A DNA stretch of 64,000 bases, taken from positions 10,284,034-10,348,033 of the forward strand of contig JACDQD010000006.1 in assembly GCA_019843655.1 (NCBI GenBank), given 5' to 3'. The position numbers and the translations under genes are program-made. Shown here piece by piece: positions 1 through 14,512 of this stretch (within the stretch, counting starts at the first letter, position 1; every line of letters begins with the position of its first letter). A model generated the notes under the pieces. It was not told the origin of the DNA. It ran no database searches and was given only the letters and a program-made list of their open reading frames with translations. Source of the DNA: Lethocerus indicus. Its lineage: Eukaryota; Arthropoda; Insecta; Hemiptera; Belostomatidae.

Positions 1-3000
1 GGTTTCCCTCTTCCTTGAAAACCTTTTGCCCGGCCCCGCTAATATGACCTTTTGAAATATAACCCGAGGATCGCAAATTATTTACAGAGCGGCGCTCTAA
101 CGTAGCCCTCCCTCCCTCCGTCTCTCCCTCCTTATTTCTGTATAACTTCTGGGCGAGTTTTCAATTTTTCATAACCGCGGAACCTTCGCGCGCCTTATTA
201 ATGCCCGGTCGGCGAATCGGTTTTCATCTTGGCCGTTGAAACGCTGCGCTGCCGAGGGGAAGGGACCGGGGCAAAGAAAAAAAACTATTTCGGAACGCGG
301 AGTGGCGCGGCGGAATTGAATTTTAAAGAGAAGGAACCAACCGGGCCAGAGGAACAAGAAACACTCCCGCAGTTAATTGTACCGAATTATTAATCTTACT
401 TTATCTCAGAGTAAAATATGAAGGCCGTGTGTTTTATAAGGGAGTTATGCATGCCCGTTTCCAGCTATGCCGCCCATTTTAAAAATCCGCCGACAGTCCC
501 GGGTGGAAATGAACCGTGGCCGTTTCCCAGAATCGTATTCATTATTCACTTCAAGGCAAACAACCGATTGTCACAAATTAATTCGAAAATTAAAGAAATT
601 AATTGAATTAGTTTGAAAAGAATGAATTTGTTTATGACATTTCCACAAGTTCATTCAGCTCATTAATTATGGACTATTATTTTACGTATTGTCGCCTTTT
701 AGAGGCTTTTCATTTACGGGGTTCGGAAACGAATTATCTCGTTTAAGGATTGGATGTGAGGATTTTTTTGTTGGGGACACAGCGAAGAAAGTATCTCGCG
801 GGTTCCGTTTCCACGTTCCGTTGCCGTCACTTTAAATAACATTAGCGTATTATTTAAGAACCCATCATTTTCGGACTTACGACTCTCCCTGTGGAGGGAA
901 AGTTGAAAAAAAACCCTCATCGCCGTCGGCCTAAGCGAAGGTAAGTTAAAAGAAATGGGATGAAAAAGAGCCCGCGCCAGCGGAATGTAAATTTACGTTG
1001 TTTGGTATCTGTCCGTAGAGCGTGATGAATAATTATCGGACTCTTGGTTTTTGGTGGCGAGGGGATGCATGAATTAAATACTGTTAAAAAAAGGCGTTGG
1101 TCCTGATCCGGGCAGTTGAGAATACGAGAAGATTTTAAATCATATTTCCCTGCGCCGAAAAATGTTTTTCTCCTTCTATACTTTCTGTAGTTAATTTAAA
1201 GAGTTGCCATACAAAATGGCCGGCAGGCTCACAGCCTGTAATTTCCTTCACTTAGCGTAAACAACGCCGGATTATAATTCACTAATGTGGAATATTTTAG
1301 GTTTCGGCCCCTATTTCTCCTAATATAGCACTTTGTCCCTGTCCGAATCCGAACCAAACATTCGATTTCTTATTTTTGATTTATTCGGAACACAGGTTTA
1401 GATTTAAAGCTGAAATTCACACAGTTACTATTCGGACTAATCACAATCGATTAATCAAATAGATATGGGCGATATTACACAATTATTATGGGTCTAAAAC
1501 CAATGCGCCATTAATAACAATAATATCGTGTTATGATTTCTGAGGTAAGATTGACCCTGTTGCATACGGTGTATGTAACATTGCGTAACGTTTTTATAAG
1601 GCGACACTCATTTAGTAACCAATTCCATTGACTGATAATACTGTTGGCAATCAGTCTCGGAATGCGGCGATAATTTCATTTTATCTTTTGCTTTGTCCCG
1701 AAATACTTATTGGCGATGTTGCAATACAAGAGAAACTCACGGGGAATGAATCCCCGAAGTTTAACTCAGCTACTGTTTCTTGTTTTGAAGTCCTGTACTG
1801 TGACTGTTTCGATCGCAGAATTTAAATTTCCAAGTAGCCGCCTGTAACCCGTTTAAATTACCAACTCTTCGGGTTATCGCAGTGGGTTATCTTATCTGGG
1901 CATGATGGAGGGGGGTATTGCACCGGAGTAATGAGTCGCACATCGTCGTTATAATAAGGGTGTTACACAACCTGGTTTACAAAGGGGGTTGTCCGTCACA
2001 TGACAGAAACGGAGTGGCGACGACGAGGAACTATGACGAAACAACGCCGGGGAGGTGGAGATAGGGGGACTTCGTTAATTCGAGGAACACGCCGTTTTGA
2101 GCAGGCTAATAAGGCCCTCCGGTTTTATCTTTTATTTCTGCCCGTTTGAATTCCAATTTATGGCGCAATCTCCGCCTTCCTGTCTTTCTCCCGCGACAAT
2201 ACAACCGGGCGGTTATTTAATTGCGATAGCCCGGTTGGGAATAATTGTAATCGTAAAGAGTGCCCGACCGCCGAGGCACTAGAAAGAGGAACTCGTTAGA
2301 CATGACTCGAGGAGAAATACGTTAAAAATATATCGTTAACTTTTAATTGCAGCTACGTAACTGTAATTCCCCTCCTCTACCTCCTCCTCCTTATCCTCCT
2401 CCCCACTTCGAACAGAAAGCATAACTGTTTTTTTTTTGTTTCCTCGTAACGTAATTGGATTTATAATGGGATGAGTATTGTTCCACTTTGGCAATCGTAC
2501 CACGAAAATGTTCCGACCTGACGACACGTTATTCCAACCGGTCTGTTGGTTTTCATTTATAGGGATTTTGTGTTGATGACATTACGAGAGTATTTGAGAC
2601 GAAGTGCAGTTGAGGAAACGAAGCTCCGGGAGTAATAAACTCTGGTTATGCTGGGCCTTGTAAGGATGGGCTTAAAGTAATAGTTTATATTTTAAAGGAA
2701 CGACGAAAGAATTAAAATATACCAAATAAAAGTATATTGGCAAAACGTTTTCTCTAGCTTAATTCGACACATCGTCAAACTATTCAAGTATTTTTTTTAA
2801 ATTGAACACCGTTATTAACTTTTAGAACATGTTGGTACATAATCGTAAGTATTGTAATCCCAATCTATGTTTTTATAAAAACTGATCCTCTCTCGTATCT
2901 CTCATTAGTACGAGCACAAAGCACTGGCGGGCACTTCCCCGTGTACTCTGTTATTTATTGACCTACATTCGTCCGAACATAAAAACGTTCCGGACTCTCC

Positions 3001-3047
3001 TTCTGTCCAGGGCTCTCGCTATAATAATTATTGCGTGCCCGTTTTAT
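1..3047. other. Non-coding stretch, no exon supported
   Basis: Only short, unconvincing open frames occur here. A good donor-like site, GAAG|gtaagt, lies at 940/941, but no acceptor or start codon upstream leaves a plausible exon. A pyrimidine-rich run spans about 2365-2405. The rest is AT-rich DNA with many ATTA and TAAT cores, as expected of intronic or intergenic sequence. Confidence 0.6.
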
Positions 3048-3048
3048 A

Positions 3049-3106
<58 letters not shown>
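3048..3106. repeat. (AT)n microsatellite
   Basis: An almost pure AT dinucleotide tract with one C interruption near its start. Likely to vary in length between individuals and to be unreliable in assembly. Confidence 0.95.
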
Positions 3107-4670
3107 AATATGCACGGCCGTAAGTACGCCTCGGTAACCGCGACCTTCGACGTCAGCGAGTTATCGGTCTGCGATCAGCGGGAGTTAAATCGCGTTATTA
3201 ACAACGGCTCTTCATTGTGTGGGCTTGCCGGATCCGGCGACTCTGTTCCGTCCCCGATATTCTCTGTTTTCGGGTTGACATCAGCCGTCGAATTGGACGG
3301 TTTATTTATTTTATGCGTCGATTGTCGTAGCAATAAATCGGTCTAACCCAAATAGCCAATATAGTCCGGAATTTAAACTCTCCCAAGGGAGAATGTGAAT
3401 TGCCCACGTCACGAAGAATGGGGTTATCTGTAGGAGATTATTAGTAGGGATTAGGAGTTTTTATAAACTAATTCTATTCCGTTTAGAGCGATCTAAGCTT
3501 TCGCATTCATTTTCAAATCTTGTCTTCCAACGCCAAATGACTACGCACCTAGACATAGACAGGACCCTTCTCAGAAACGGTAGCTCTGAGCTGCGCATTG
3601 TTAGTGTCCTAGTACTAGCCGGGCGTTGTATCTGTTGTACATTGGCGTGTAATTGTATTGTATATAGGATGTAGGGTAAAGTAAGCTGGGGCCGTGGGTT
3701 CACTGGACCCCCATACACCGGTACACCTCAGGTGTCGCCCGCTGGGTGGTCCAATACTACGGGAATTTATTAAAGAAACGAACGAAATTAAAAATGTAAA
3801 TAAACATTTTTCTAATAATTCATTCGATAATGAAATTTCGAAACGCAAACATAATTAACGCGATTTTATTGCCGTATTTGTCAGCGCGTATTAGTATACA
3901 ATTGCGGTGTTCGGCTCGAGCAAAAGCCGCCGTGGCTCGAGACTTTCACATTTAAATTTAATTTATTCACGAGCTTTCTACAATGAATTCCAGGGGGACC
4001 GATTCCGTTTACGGCTTCGCCCAGGGTCGTCGGAAAGACGCGAGCATGGCTTCGCGTTATGTAGGCCACAGAGTTATGTTTGGAAACAATGGAATCGCAT
4101 AGCCGTAAATTTTTAGATTTCTCAAAAAGGAAGGAATTCCGCGATTTGAAAGTTTTAACGGGACAATTTTGCGGAAATAACGATATTTTACTACTTCTAA
4201 GGAAAGCCGACTGGAGATCCTAGAGGTTGAACCTTGTGCGTTTTGCCGTACGCTGACGCCACAAACATAACGTTCCATCTATCATTTTTTAATGTGTCAT
4301 TAGTAGTCCAATAAACATGTAGCGCTATCACATTTTGTTAAATCCCTTCTCCATTGCCGGCTTAGGTTCTCATGGGTCTTAACCGAGCGAGATGCCGATA
4401 TTGCACGAAAGCCAACAACGCACTCGACCTCGGGCAGTGTCAATCGGCTGAAAATAGTGTAGTTGGGGGGCCGCCCGTTTGTCTGGCTCGAGTGTTTACC
4501 TGTATGGGCCTCTCTGCGTCACCACACCTGTCGCCGCACACTCTGTCGATCAGACGATATGGCGACCGAGTCGAAACATAGATAACGCACATGACAAATT
4601 GCCCCGCGAAACGAGGCCGAGTGCCACTCCGCCGGCACATTTTAGGAGATCTGCCCCCACACACATACAC

Positions 4671-4690
4671 ATAACGCGTACACGCGTTAT
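4671..4690. repeat. Short inverted repeat containing two ACGCGT sites
   Basis: Eight-base arms (ataacgcg and cgcgttat) flank a four-base centre (taca), giving a compact hairpin with ACGCGT in each half. It sits just downstream of a CA-rich run and upstream of a CT run. No function can be assigned. Confidence 0.7.
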
Positions 4691-7600
4691 CTCTCTCTCT
4701 CTTTCCGAAAGTGACCACACCCAGAATAAGAGAAACACTCGCGTTATCGCGAATGACGAACGCCCCTCGAGGATCTCGCTCCTGTCGGTGAATCATCGAG
4801 AACGCGATCGGGCCGGATGTTTAATCGGCCGTTTCGATCGGTTAAATTTAACACACTCGTCGTTTAATATGAACACCGACATAGCAGCAGTGTTCACTGG
4901 TTTAAACATTATCTGGATCTGAAAAGCGGGGCTTTTAGTCAAATCAAATTTTTTCGTGGCCTCTGTCCCATACCGACGACTACTAATATATGATAACTAG
5001 TTCGCCACTTCTGTTAGAGTGCCGGTTTCAATTTTGCTTTTTTCGAGAATGAAAATACTGAAGGCCAAATTGAAGGCTTAATTGAATGTAAGCCTATTTC
5101 CATAGCACTGTAATTTTTGCATATTGTAACACATTCGCGCAAACATATGTACTCTACTATCATCAATATGGTACTATAATCAATTTATCTCTGCCCGAAA
5201 AATTGCAATATTAATACCGCTATCGCGCCAATGACTTTTGATATCCGATAAACATGTATATATGTAAACAGTTTCAAAACAATATTACATTCAAATAACC
5301 AACCGTCATTTGAGCAACAATTTCAGGTTTTCTAGTCAGAAAGGTTAAGCTGTTTTTCTTTTTATGTATTGTTAGGCGTAATTGCTTCACTGATAGGGCG
5401 GTCGTATCTTATTAAATCTGACTAAAGCTAGGTCGAAATTTCAACGATTTCGGTCCCTCCTGGGGTTGCCTCTATCCATTGAAAAGGTGGCGATCGTCTC
5501 CGACCTAAGAGTATTTTACATTTTAATTGCGCGTAAACTGTGCCGCTTAATTGAACGTACGATAAGTCGATGTCGAGTAGGCAGTTTGTTATCGGTCGCT
5601 AATTTCAATACGCCGTCTCAACTGACAAAAACATGAATAATTAGGAATTCAAATTTACGCACTGTCCACAGCAGTTTAACATTTAAGAAACCTTAAGAAA
5701 AAAAGTGCTTGTCGAACTGAAAAACTCGAGACCGAAATATAATACAAAAATAATGAACTAGTTCTTTCTGAAAAGTACTCGGCCAAACTCACAAAGGATG
5801 TTTCAATAAATCTTGAAAATTTCACTTTTCACAACCGGTTTTATTTTCTCAATCCAGTTAAATATGTTTAAATTTCTTTAGTGGTTCTGGCACAAAATGA
5901 AGGTAATTAACATTTTTTATGTCGACAAAAAACATAGAATTATCTCCGACAGTTTACGATCGTAGAACATATATACATTGGACAGTGGTCGGGCCCAGGA
6001 TCGAACAATGGGCGTCAGAATGTGGACGGAGCTGAGCACAGGCTGACGAATGAATCACACCACCGGCCGATAAGATAAACGGTCCGTGAAAACGACAGGT
6101 GTTTATTAAACTCGCGTTAAGCGGAGTTCTTTTGCTTTGTTTTTTTAAACGCCTCTTCAAAGTAGACCGCGAGCGGGAGAAACGAACCGCGGCCGACGGG
6201 TAAGCGAAGTTAGGGCGACTCCGCGACATCGTAAACATTCAAATTTTATTGGCTCGTATAAAATTTTTATCGGCGCCCAGAACTGGCCAGACGGCCGATT
6301 TTTTTTTTGTAATTTTACAGTTCCGACCTTCGGAAAAGCCGCTTTATCTCCGCCGATCGATTTTGGCCCACTTTTCTCGTGCACGCCCCGCCGTGCACAG
6401 GAGGAGTCCCAGCGCTCGATCTCAACAGCCAATTTAACGATCGTTTAAGGAGACCGTCGCCAAGGATCATCGTCGGACTCTCAATAGAAATATCCACGAT
6501 TGTATTGGTAAAGAACACCGCGATCTGTCTTTAACCCGACAGTCTTTAATGTTTAGGACTAAAAGTGGACGTACACATTTAATTGACGTGGTGTATTTTT
6601 ATTTTTTTAATTTCCGAAACTGAAATCCAAGGATTAGATAGTACGTATTATGGAGACTACTTACGAACAAATCAAGAGAAAACCCTGGATTGTCGTTTTA
6701 TAATAGTTTTATCCATGTTTTACTTCTCTGCCTATTCGTTATATGAACTATTTTTTAAGGGGTGACATTTTTCACTAAAGCGACGTTCTGAATTTTATAG
6801 TACGGCCTCCAGTAATTTGAGCCGATATAATGAAGGCGAGCCCAGTATGAAACGGCGTTCTCGATTTCTACAACTCCCATGGATAAGTCCTAAAATAAAT
6901 TTTCCCATCGTCTAGCTCGGGTTAGGTGCGCCGCTCCCGTCGATTCGGGACCATTCGTTTCGGGTAAGAAAAAACGACTCCGACTCCGAATTTATCCTTT
7001 GGGGAGAGCTCGGGCGCTAATCTAAAAACCCGAGGGCGAAGCGCGGAATAAAAAAAAATATTAAAAAACCAAAACTAAATACGAGAACCGAGACCGCCGG
7101 CCCCGTCGGGAGATGGAGGGCCGGCCAATAAACCTAATAAACATAAACTTAATTAAAGCAATAAATCTGGTTAACTCGTCTTGGGCCGGCTCACAGCTTG
7201 GGGCCCGGGCTAGGGCCGGGACCCAACGGCCTTATCAAAATATTTGTTTGACCATTTATTTTCTCCAACTCTACCTATTTCAATATCTCTCTTTTCTTAT
7301 GTGGGTAAACCGGCGATCACGCACCCCACTAGGATTTAGACCTCAGGCCTCCAGTAGATTAGATCTCGGGCGCCGGCGGCTACTTGGTCTCTATATTATT
7401 GACTCGTTGCTCTATTAAATAGCTTCCAATAAATTCGGGCAACCGAAATTGTTATTTCTAGGGAAGATTCCGTGGCGACAGAACGATATGTAACTTTCTG
7501 TGAAAACTCTCGTTTAAACTTTCTGTTTCAAAGTCTGGCGGACCACCAAGAGGTATCGTATACTGCTTATTATGTATTTGACCGGACTCGCTGCCGGCAA

Positions 7601-10600
7601 CACTCCTGTAATTTACCTCAACGGTAAATTATTGTACCAAGTACAGTGAAGAGGACTGTGGTTTCGAGCTATTTACTTTTAAAGTTTCCATTTATATTCC
7701 AAACTATTTGAATACTCTCCTTACACCAGAGTTTTCGCTAGCATTCACACCTTTATATTCTAGCTGGTTTTTCTTTGCTCTAGAAAAGGAAATCGGGTTT
7801 AGGACGAAGATGAGGGGAAGCGCAGACAGTTGGAAGTCGGGGAGGACTCGGTGACTGAGCAGGGGCGCGTGTCTGCCGGCTTCTCGCCACGCATCGCAAG
7901 GCTTAATTGCATTCATTTTTTATGTTAAAAACATTCCGGAAGTCCCTAGCCGCAATCTTCAGTACCCCTCGCCCCACCCCCCATCACCCCTACCCGTAAC
8001 CAGACAACGGTCACCACGATTCAGCCACAAATAACGTGTCTATGCTTCGAATAACAACAGAAAATAAAGTACTCCGGGCATATTTCCGCCGGGTTAATTC
8101 CCACGCTCAAAAATTATTCATCGCGCCCACTTTATATTTAATGCAAATTTCTACATAAATTAAATGCCGTTTGCTGAAAAAGTGCGTTTAATGCCGTCGG
8201 CATCAAATCCCGTTTGGCCAACGTCTTCACGCGTCAATTTCAAAATTTATGTTACATAAATTCATCCCAGTAAATTTGGCAGAAAATAACGGCCAGCTGT
8301 CTGAAAAATAACATTCCTTCCAATTTCGATCTTTGAAGGTAACAGTTGGGCTTATAAGTTGGAATCATTTCTGGGCTTCAAACGCAGCAAACTATTTCTT
8401 CGATAATTAATCCTTCTCGGCCTGTTATCATTGTTTTGTAACAGGGGCCCTACCGTCTGTTTTAGCATAACATCTCCTCTTGGCGAGATGAAGAAATCTT
8501 AGCGCTAAAACCGTCGGAGATACGAATGCTGAGATAGTAGCAGGTGTCCACCTCGGGCGGACAGCTGGCCACCGAAGGGATGCGAAAGACACAAGACCTG
8601 CCCGAAATGTTAGAACCGTGGAAATTCAGAATGGCTATTTATTCTGAATTTTTACTATTACCCGTGTGTTCCTCGCAGGTGGCCGTTCTTATCTGGGCTC
8701 GAACCTCCCCGTTTTGTAAAATCTATTTCTAATCCACGGCCTTAGGCCGGAGCTCATTAGCGGAGTTCTCCCGACGATCCTAATCTTTAAAACCTGCCTA
8801 GGTAAAGAGTGAATAAATTCCTTGTTTTCATATCTGCGCCCTGTAGATTCGATAGCCTTTATACGCGCGCAGAAAATGCTAATGACCGCATTTCGGAGGC
8901 ATAAATTATTGATTCGCGTAAATAAATTCCGCGTTTATTACGACACGCGAAAAATATGCAAATGGCATTCGTAACAAATTAATATTTGCTTAAGAAAGAT
9001 CCTACGTTCCGGATTAATTAATATAATTTAAACATATATGTCGAAAGATGTAGGCCATTGTGGTGACACGTAGGTGATAAAATATTACTGAGTTGCGCGA
9101 AAATGAAAGCGGTCGAGCTTAAGACCATATAAGGGAGTGGATATAGAAAATAGCTGGAAGGATGATATTCCAAACTCCCTCCCCTCGTCCAGTGTCAAAA
9201 ATATCTAGTTTAAATACTCCTATGAATTCGACATAACTTTCTAGGGGAAATGAAGCTCGAAACGGTCCTTGGAGCTGTCGCTTAATTAGTTATCTTGATA
9301 AGGGCATGATTTCAGTGTAAAGTATAATAATAAGGCGAGAGATACCCTCTTCCAAAAGAGTTGGCCAATCGACACCGTCGCTGTCGTCATCATCATCGTG
9401 TTTACCAGAACAGAACCAACTCCTCTGGGGCCCGAAACCCGCCGCTGAGAAATAATAATAATTGGTATTGTCCGCCGTTTACTATTGCGCTTGTGTAGAC
9501 GACCTATTAATTCGTCTTTTGTCCAATTGCGAAAGCGTTTCGTGTATTTAGGCGACTCTCCACGGCGGCGTCCACAATCGGCTGCCGACCAACTCGGCGA
9601 GAAAGTCGTTTTCCCCGACGATATCTATATTTCTGCCGGATAATTAGAGGCCGATCACGCCGGAGCTAGATGTTTCCGTCCTTTGGAGAAGTTTCACTTG
9701 CAGGTCACACGCCATAACGCCAAGTTGGAATTACATTCACATTGTTTGGCCCGGGGCTGGAACGAGGCAATGAGTTGTTTCAATTATTTAAACTTACGAT
9801 GACGCTACAGTTATAGTTAGATTAGAGTATAGTCCCACTTCAGTTGACGGTATTCTCGACCCTATTTATACACTGTTATTACACAAAATGGTGAATATGT
9901 TACAGAAAGTATTAACCAGTTTTTCGCTAGTCCAGAGAGGTCTCGGCTGTTCCGGACGCTAAACGATGCTTGTGAAGTTGAATTGAATCAGTTCTAAGTT
10001 TGAAGTGTATAATGTATTTAAGTGACGGATGAAACGGTGCCGGCTTCCGGGGTAAGCGCTGTGTGGTCCGCTCTGGGAGGAGGTTTGCGTGCCAATAATG
10101 GTGAGGGGGGTGGCCAAGGGGGATGGGTGGATTGCTGGCAGAATTTTCGAAACGAAGTTTAGCGCTCGGAGTTCCTCTTTCTAATTTATCGCGGACGAGG
10201 GCCCCGGAGTGTCGCCCGCCGACGCCTAATCGCTCCCAATTTATCACAACACATGCAACCGTTTTCTAGGAACCCGCAGGACTACCGCAGGATTCGCTTC
10301 ACGATCTTCACCGGCGCTGGATCCCAACATTAGAAAATAATAAGTGCATAAGCGAGTGTCTTTTGCGAAAGGACGTTCCCGTCCTGCGCCCTCAGCCTTC
10401 GAACTATTTCGCGCAGGAGACAACGAAACCGGACTTAATTTTCCGTCTGGAATTATTCGTCGACCGTTCTCGGAAACATTTGGAAGCGTTGGTCAATGAC
10501 TGACCTCCTCGTCGGTTTATCCTGTGATACCAATTACCAACGCTGGAGGAAAAACCCGAATTTTTTTCTGACCGACGAATTCCATGGACACACCTCGCGG

Positions 10601-13600
10601 TTTCTGTTTCCCGCTTGTAACTATACCTGCTCTTTATTAGGTCCTAGAAATTTAACAGGAACATGGACACTGTAGTAGGTATACGCCCGAATTAAGTAGC
10701 AAAAAGTAATTTTGGTAACACTCGCATGACGTAGGTTTAAATGATATTGAGGACAGAAAGCCGAACCGCTTTCCGTTCGGCGAAGTTGGAGAGTTCATCT
10801 CCGGTGCCTCCAATATTTTGAATATTTCGAATGCCCCGTGAAAATACAACTACCGATAACAAATGTGAATCGGTTACCGGGCGTGTGGTTGGTAGGGGAG
10901 GAGGATGGGCGGGGGAAGGTCGCGGCGGCGACCGCATTCTTACACGTAGTACGTCTCTAACGCATTCCGAGAACTCGGATTACGGAAATTCGGTCCGCGG
11001 ACCGAGTCCTCGCGTGCGAAACAGGGGCCCTACATAAAGCAAGCCCCCCAAAGCGAACAGCGCTCCTTCTTATACATGCTTGTCTTCGGCAGGCCGCGGA
11101 CGCTTTCCTTTTTATTTACCGGACGACGGCTATTGGGCCTACCGTCGAGTGTCGATGGGCCTTAAGAAAGCCCCGACAATGTGCCCTTACCCTCCCCTCC
11201 CATCGCGGTAACCCGGCATCTTACCGTTTACAAACCGATAAACGCTCGTTTTGCAATTCCTACACGGGAAAAAAGTGGCTTTCGACCCGATCGCGTGCTC
11301 CGGCCGCCGGCCGATCGTCGAAGAGAGAAAAAAACATAAACGGGTGTATCATCGCCGGCTTTTATTAAATACCAATTTATTTTCTACCGGCCGCATCGTC
11401 TGTTTTGCAATTACAATGATGCCCTCGAGAAAACTACAGATGTTCTCCTCTGGTGAGGAGAATACGTACTCTTTTTTTTAAAGAAAATGTGATTTTATAT
11501 TCTTTTCCGTCACGTTTGGAAAAGATAATTGAGCGACATGCGGGAAAAATAGGGACATATTTTTTATTCTGGTAAATTGGTCAGATTCATGTGTACCGAA
11601 AAACACCCTTGTGTCTCTATGCTGTATATACACACTCCAGATTATATGATTGTTAGACTATACTGTTTTTAACTAGTACATTTTTATTAGAAACCCGGAA
11701 TATTTATTTTGTAATTCAATCCTGGCACTACACTTCGTCTTGATTTATACTATATAATTTGGCTGAACATTGGGAACATCTTCGCTCGAATATCCCGTCT
11801 AAATTTCGGAACTCACGAAGGGGGAGAACGCGCGTCCCGAGAGGAGTCGCCCGGAATCAGAGCGGTCGGTCGACCGTAAAATGGAAAACACGATTTCTCT
11901 GCTCCACACTCGGCTCATCCGTGAATATCCACATTGCACTACGAGCCTGCTTCCCTTCCACTGCAAACACTTGGTAATTTCATTAACCCATCACGACTCC
12001 AGGCAGCCGCAGAGGAGGGCTAAGAGTACACAGAGATCGGCGAAAAAAAAACAGTTAACTACCCGCGGCTCGCGTTTAAATATCCGGCAGTAATATATGT
12101 GTCGTGACCAAATTGATTTGCCATAAAACGTGGCTTTAACCTTTAGAAGACCTGGAAGTACTTCTAGTCTAGGCGTCCTTACCAATGAGTCGAAGTAACA
12201 CGCTCACTTGTAATTTCCCCCATTTCAAGAAAGCGCTGCCAGCCAAAAGGGAACATAAATTATAGAAATATATTAATTCCGCCGCTAATTTAAGCGTGTT
12301 TATTGATCATAGTCCAGAAAAATTGAAGCAGAAAAAAAGTTGACACGGGTCCTATTGAAAAACAGGCCCCGAACTACAACTACAAGCTTTTTAACTCAAT
12401 ACTGTTGTACCGGCCATAATTTTACAGGGATATATTAATGTTGAAAAACATTTGATGTCTTCATTTATGAACCCTAAGGATGCGTACGAAATAGGTTAAT
12501 TTGTTGAAGGAATGAAGTCAAAATGAAAATGTCCGTCCTGACATGCCCGCCCCGTAACACGACAGCGGTCATTATCGACACTAAATAACCGAAACCAATC
12601 CCCAACCAAAATGAAAGATAACAGTTATACGAAGTCAAAAAAAGAAGTCCGGATCCCTGAATTGCCTCCATTACGCGATTGTATCGAAAATTCGAATTAA
12701 TTCGTTCACGGACCAGAAAATGGGGGCCGAAAAGTCCCCGTCCCTCGGTTTTCTCAACTGTTTACGGCCGACGTACTGTAAGCCGGACTCGGGGATTTAA
12801 CGTATGTAAATGTAATTCAGTTAAGCTGGGGGATTATATGTATTTCTAACGGGTCCATCGCTGTGGCCTTCGCTCAAGTGCGCTTCCCGAGCGGTGCTCG
12901 CCTAATTAGTTTTCTCACTCGATCTTAATTACAAAAAAAATATAATAATAATAAAGAAGTGTATATGAAAATGATTAATTGTCAGTACACAATTTATAAC
13001 GCTCCTAGGTTTTAATGAACAATTGTGAAAATTATATTAATGCTCGAATGCGGTTTACGTTTTTCTCTTTTCTCAGTACGTGTGGTCCGATTTAAATTAT
13101 GCAAGGGAACATTTGTTTCAATGCTAATAGTGCGTAATCACGAATCATTATCGTCGTAAACTTAAGATCCACTTGATTCTATGAAGGGATTTTAAGGTAT
13201 TAAATGGTAAAAGTATTAAGTAAACTCTCATTTTATAATTACTAATAATTTGTGTATGTATATACATATAAATAGCATAGGTATCTAAAATATGATTAAT
13301 GGAAAGAAGTACAAGGTGTGATAGATAAATGATATTCTGCAAACATTTTTCCTCCCGTTTCCTCGGAGTCCTCATTATATCAAATTTAAAGCATTAATTT
13401 TAATTCCACTATTATTATTGACGTACCCGGTAATCTAGTTTATTAGAGTCGCTAGTCCTGTAATACGGGAGAGCCACTTATCTATCACGGGTTATCTGTC
13501 AGTCTGAGTGTGGGCGGCTTCAGTTGCGGGTTTTCTTCCTTCCAGTTTTCTGTTTTCGTCGGCATCCCGCTGTAATTACCCGCAATAATGACACTGCGAG

Positions 13601-14495
13601 GCACCAAAACGAAATTAAAAATTAAAACTATCGTCAAAACCGCAAACCGGTGGTTTCAGTTCGGTTTCGAGAGCCCGCGGAACGAATATATAGCTCCTCG
13701 CTATTTCGGCTCCCTTCATAATCAACGACACGATCGTTCCAATAGCCGGCACAAATTAGTATTCATCCAATATGTTTCGTGTTGATCCGCCCTCTGCATC
13801 CCTCCCACCTTACTGTTCCGTAGGCTTTCGAAATTCGTACGGCGAATCTCAATTCCTCGACGGCTCCCCACATTGGAGGGGGAGGACGACACGAAAAGCA
13901 AACCGCAAATAAAAGGAAAAAAGGGTCGGCTATAAAACGAGAAATTGTTCGAATTTAGGCCGGCCCCTTGTTGTTTAATAGCTTCTCGGTAACAGTCGCA
14001 GTCCGACCGCGTCATTAGTCCGGGCATTCTTTAGGCCATCAGAGGCAGGATTACATTCGCCGGGCCGTTAGAAAACAATAAGCCAAAAATATTCGACATA
14101 TGAGGCTGCGCGGTTTAGTAATTAGAATTGGATCGTCCAAATTGGTTCCAATGATTACAACTTACCTTGGTTCCGATAAGGTTACAACTTAATAATAGCA
14201 GATATGGAGGCCCGGCTAATTTGCTTTAATGTAATTTGATTTCATTTGTTCCTTACTAGGTATCGGTCGGTCCCTCGTTTTTGTTCAACGAATCAACGAA
14301 TCGATGGATAAAAAAATCAGAACAAAACGTCTAGTAGGGAAGATTGTTGTGCGGAGACCAAAATTTGGAAGAAAGGCCATCTGTTAGTATTACAATGGGT
14401 GTATGGAGACATCGTAGTGTCGTTGAGGCCTACGGGAGGCGGTACGTCTGAGGGAAGAGGCGAAGGGAATTACTTAACTCCCTCTCCTCATCCAT

Positions 14496-14512
14496 TCTCT
14501 CTCTCTCTCTCT
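14496..14512. repeat. (CT)n microsatellite
   Basis: A short CT dinucleotide run inside a wider pyrimidine-rich segment. Confidence 0.85.

Noticed and set aside
8670..8715. tRNA B-box-like GGTTCGAGCCC on the minus strand
   Set aside because: The flanking bases do not form a five-pair T stem, and no A box or acceptor stem is found at the right distance.
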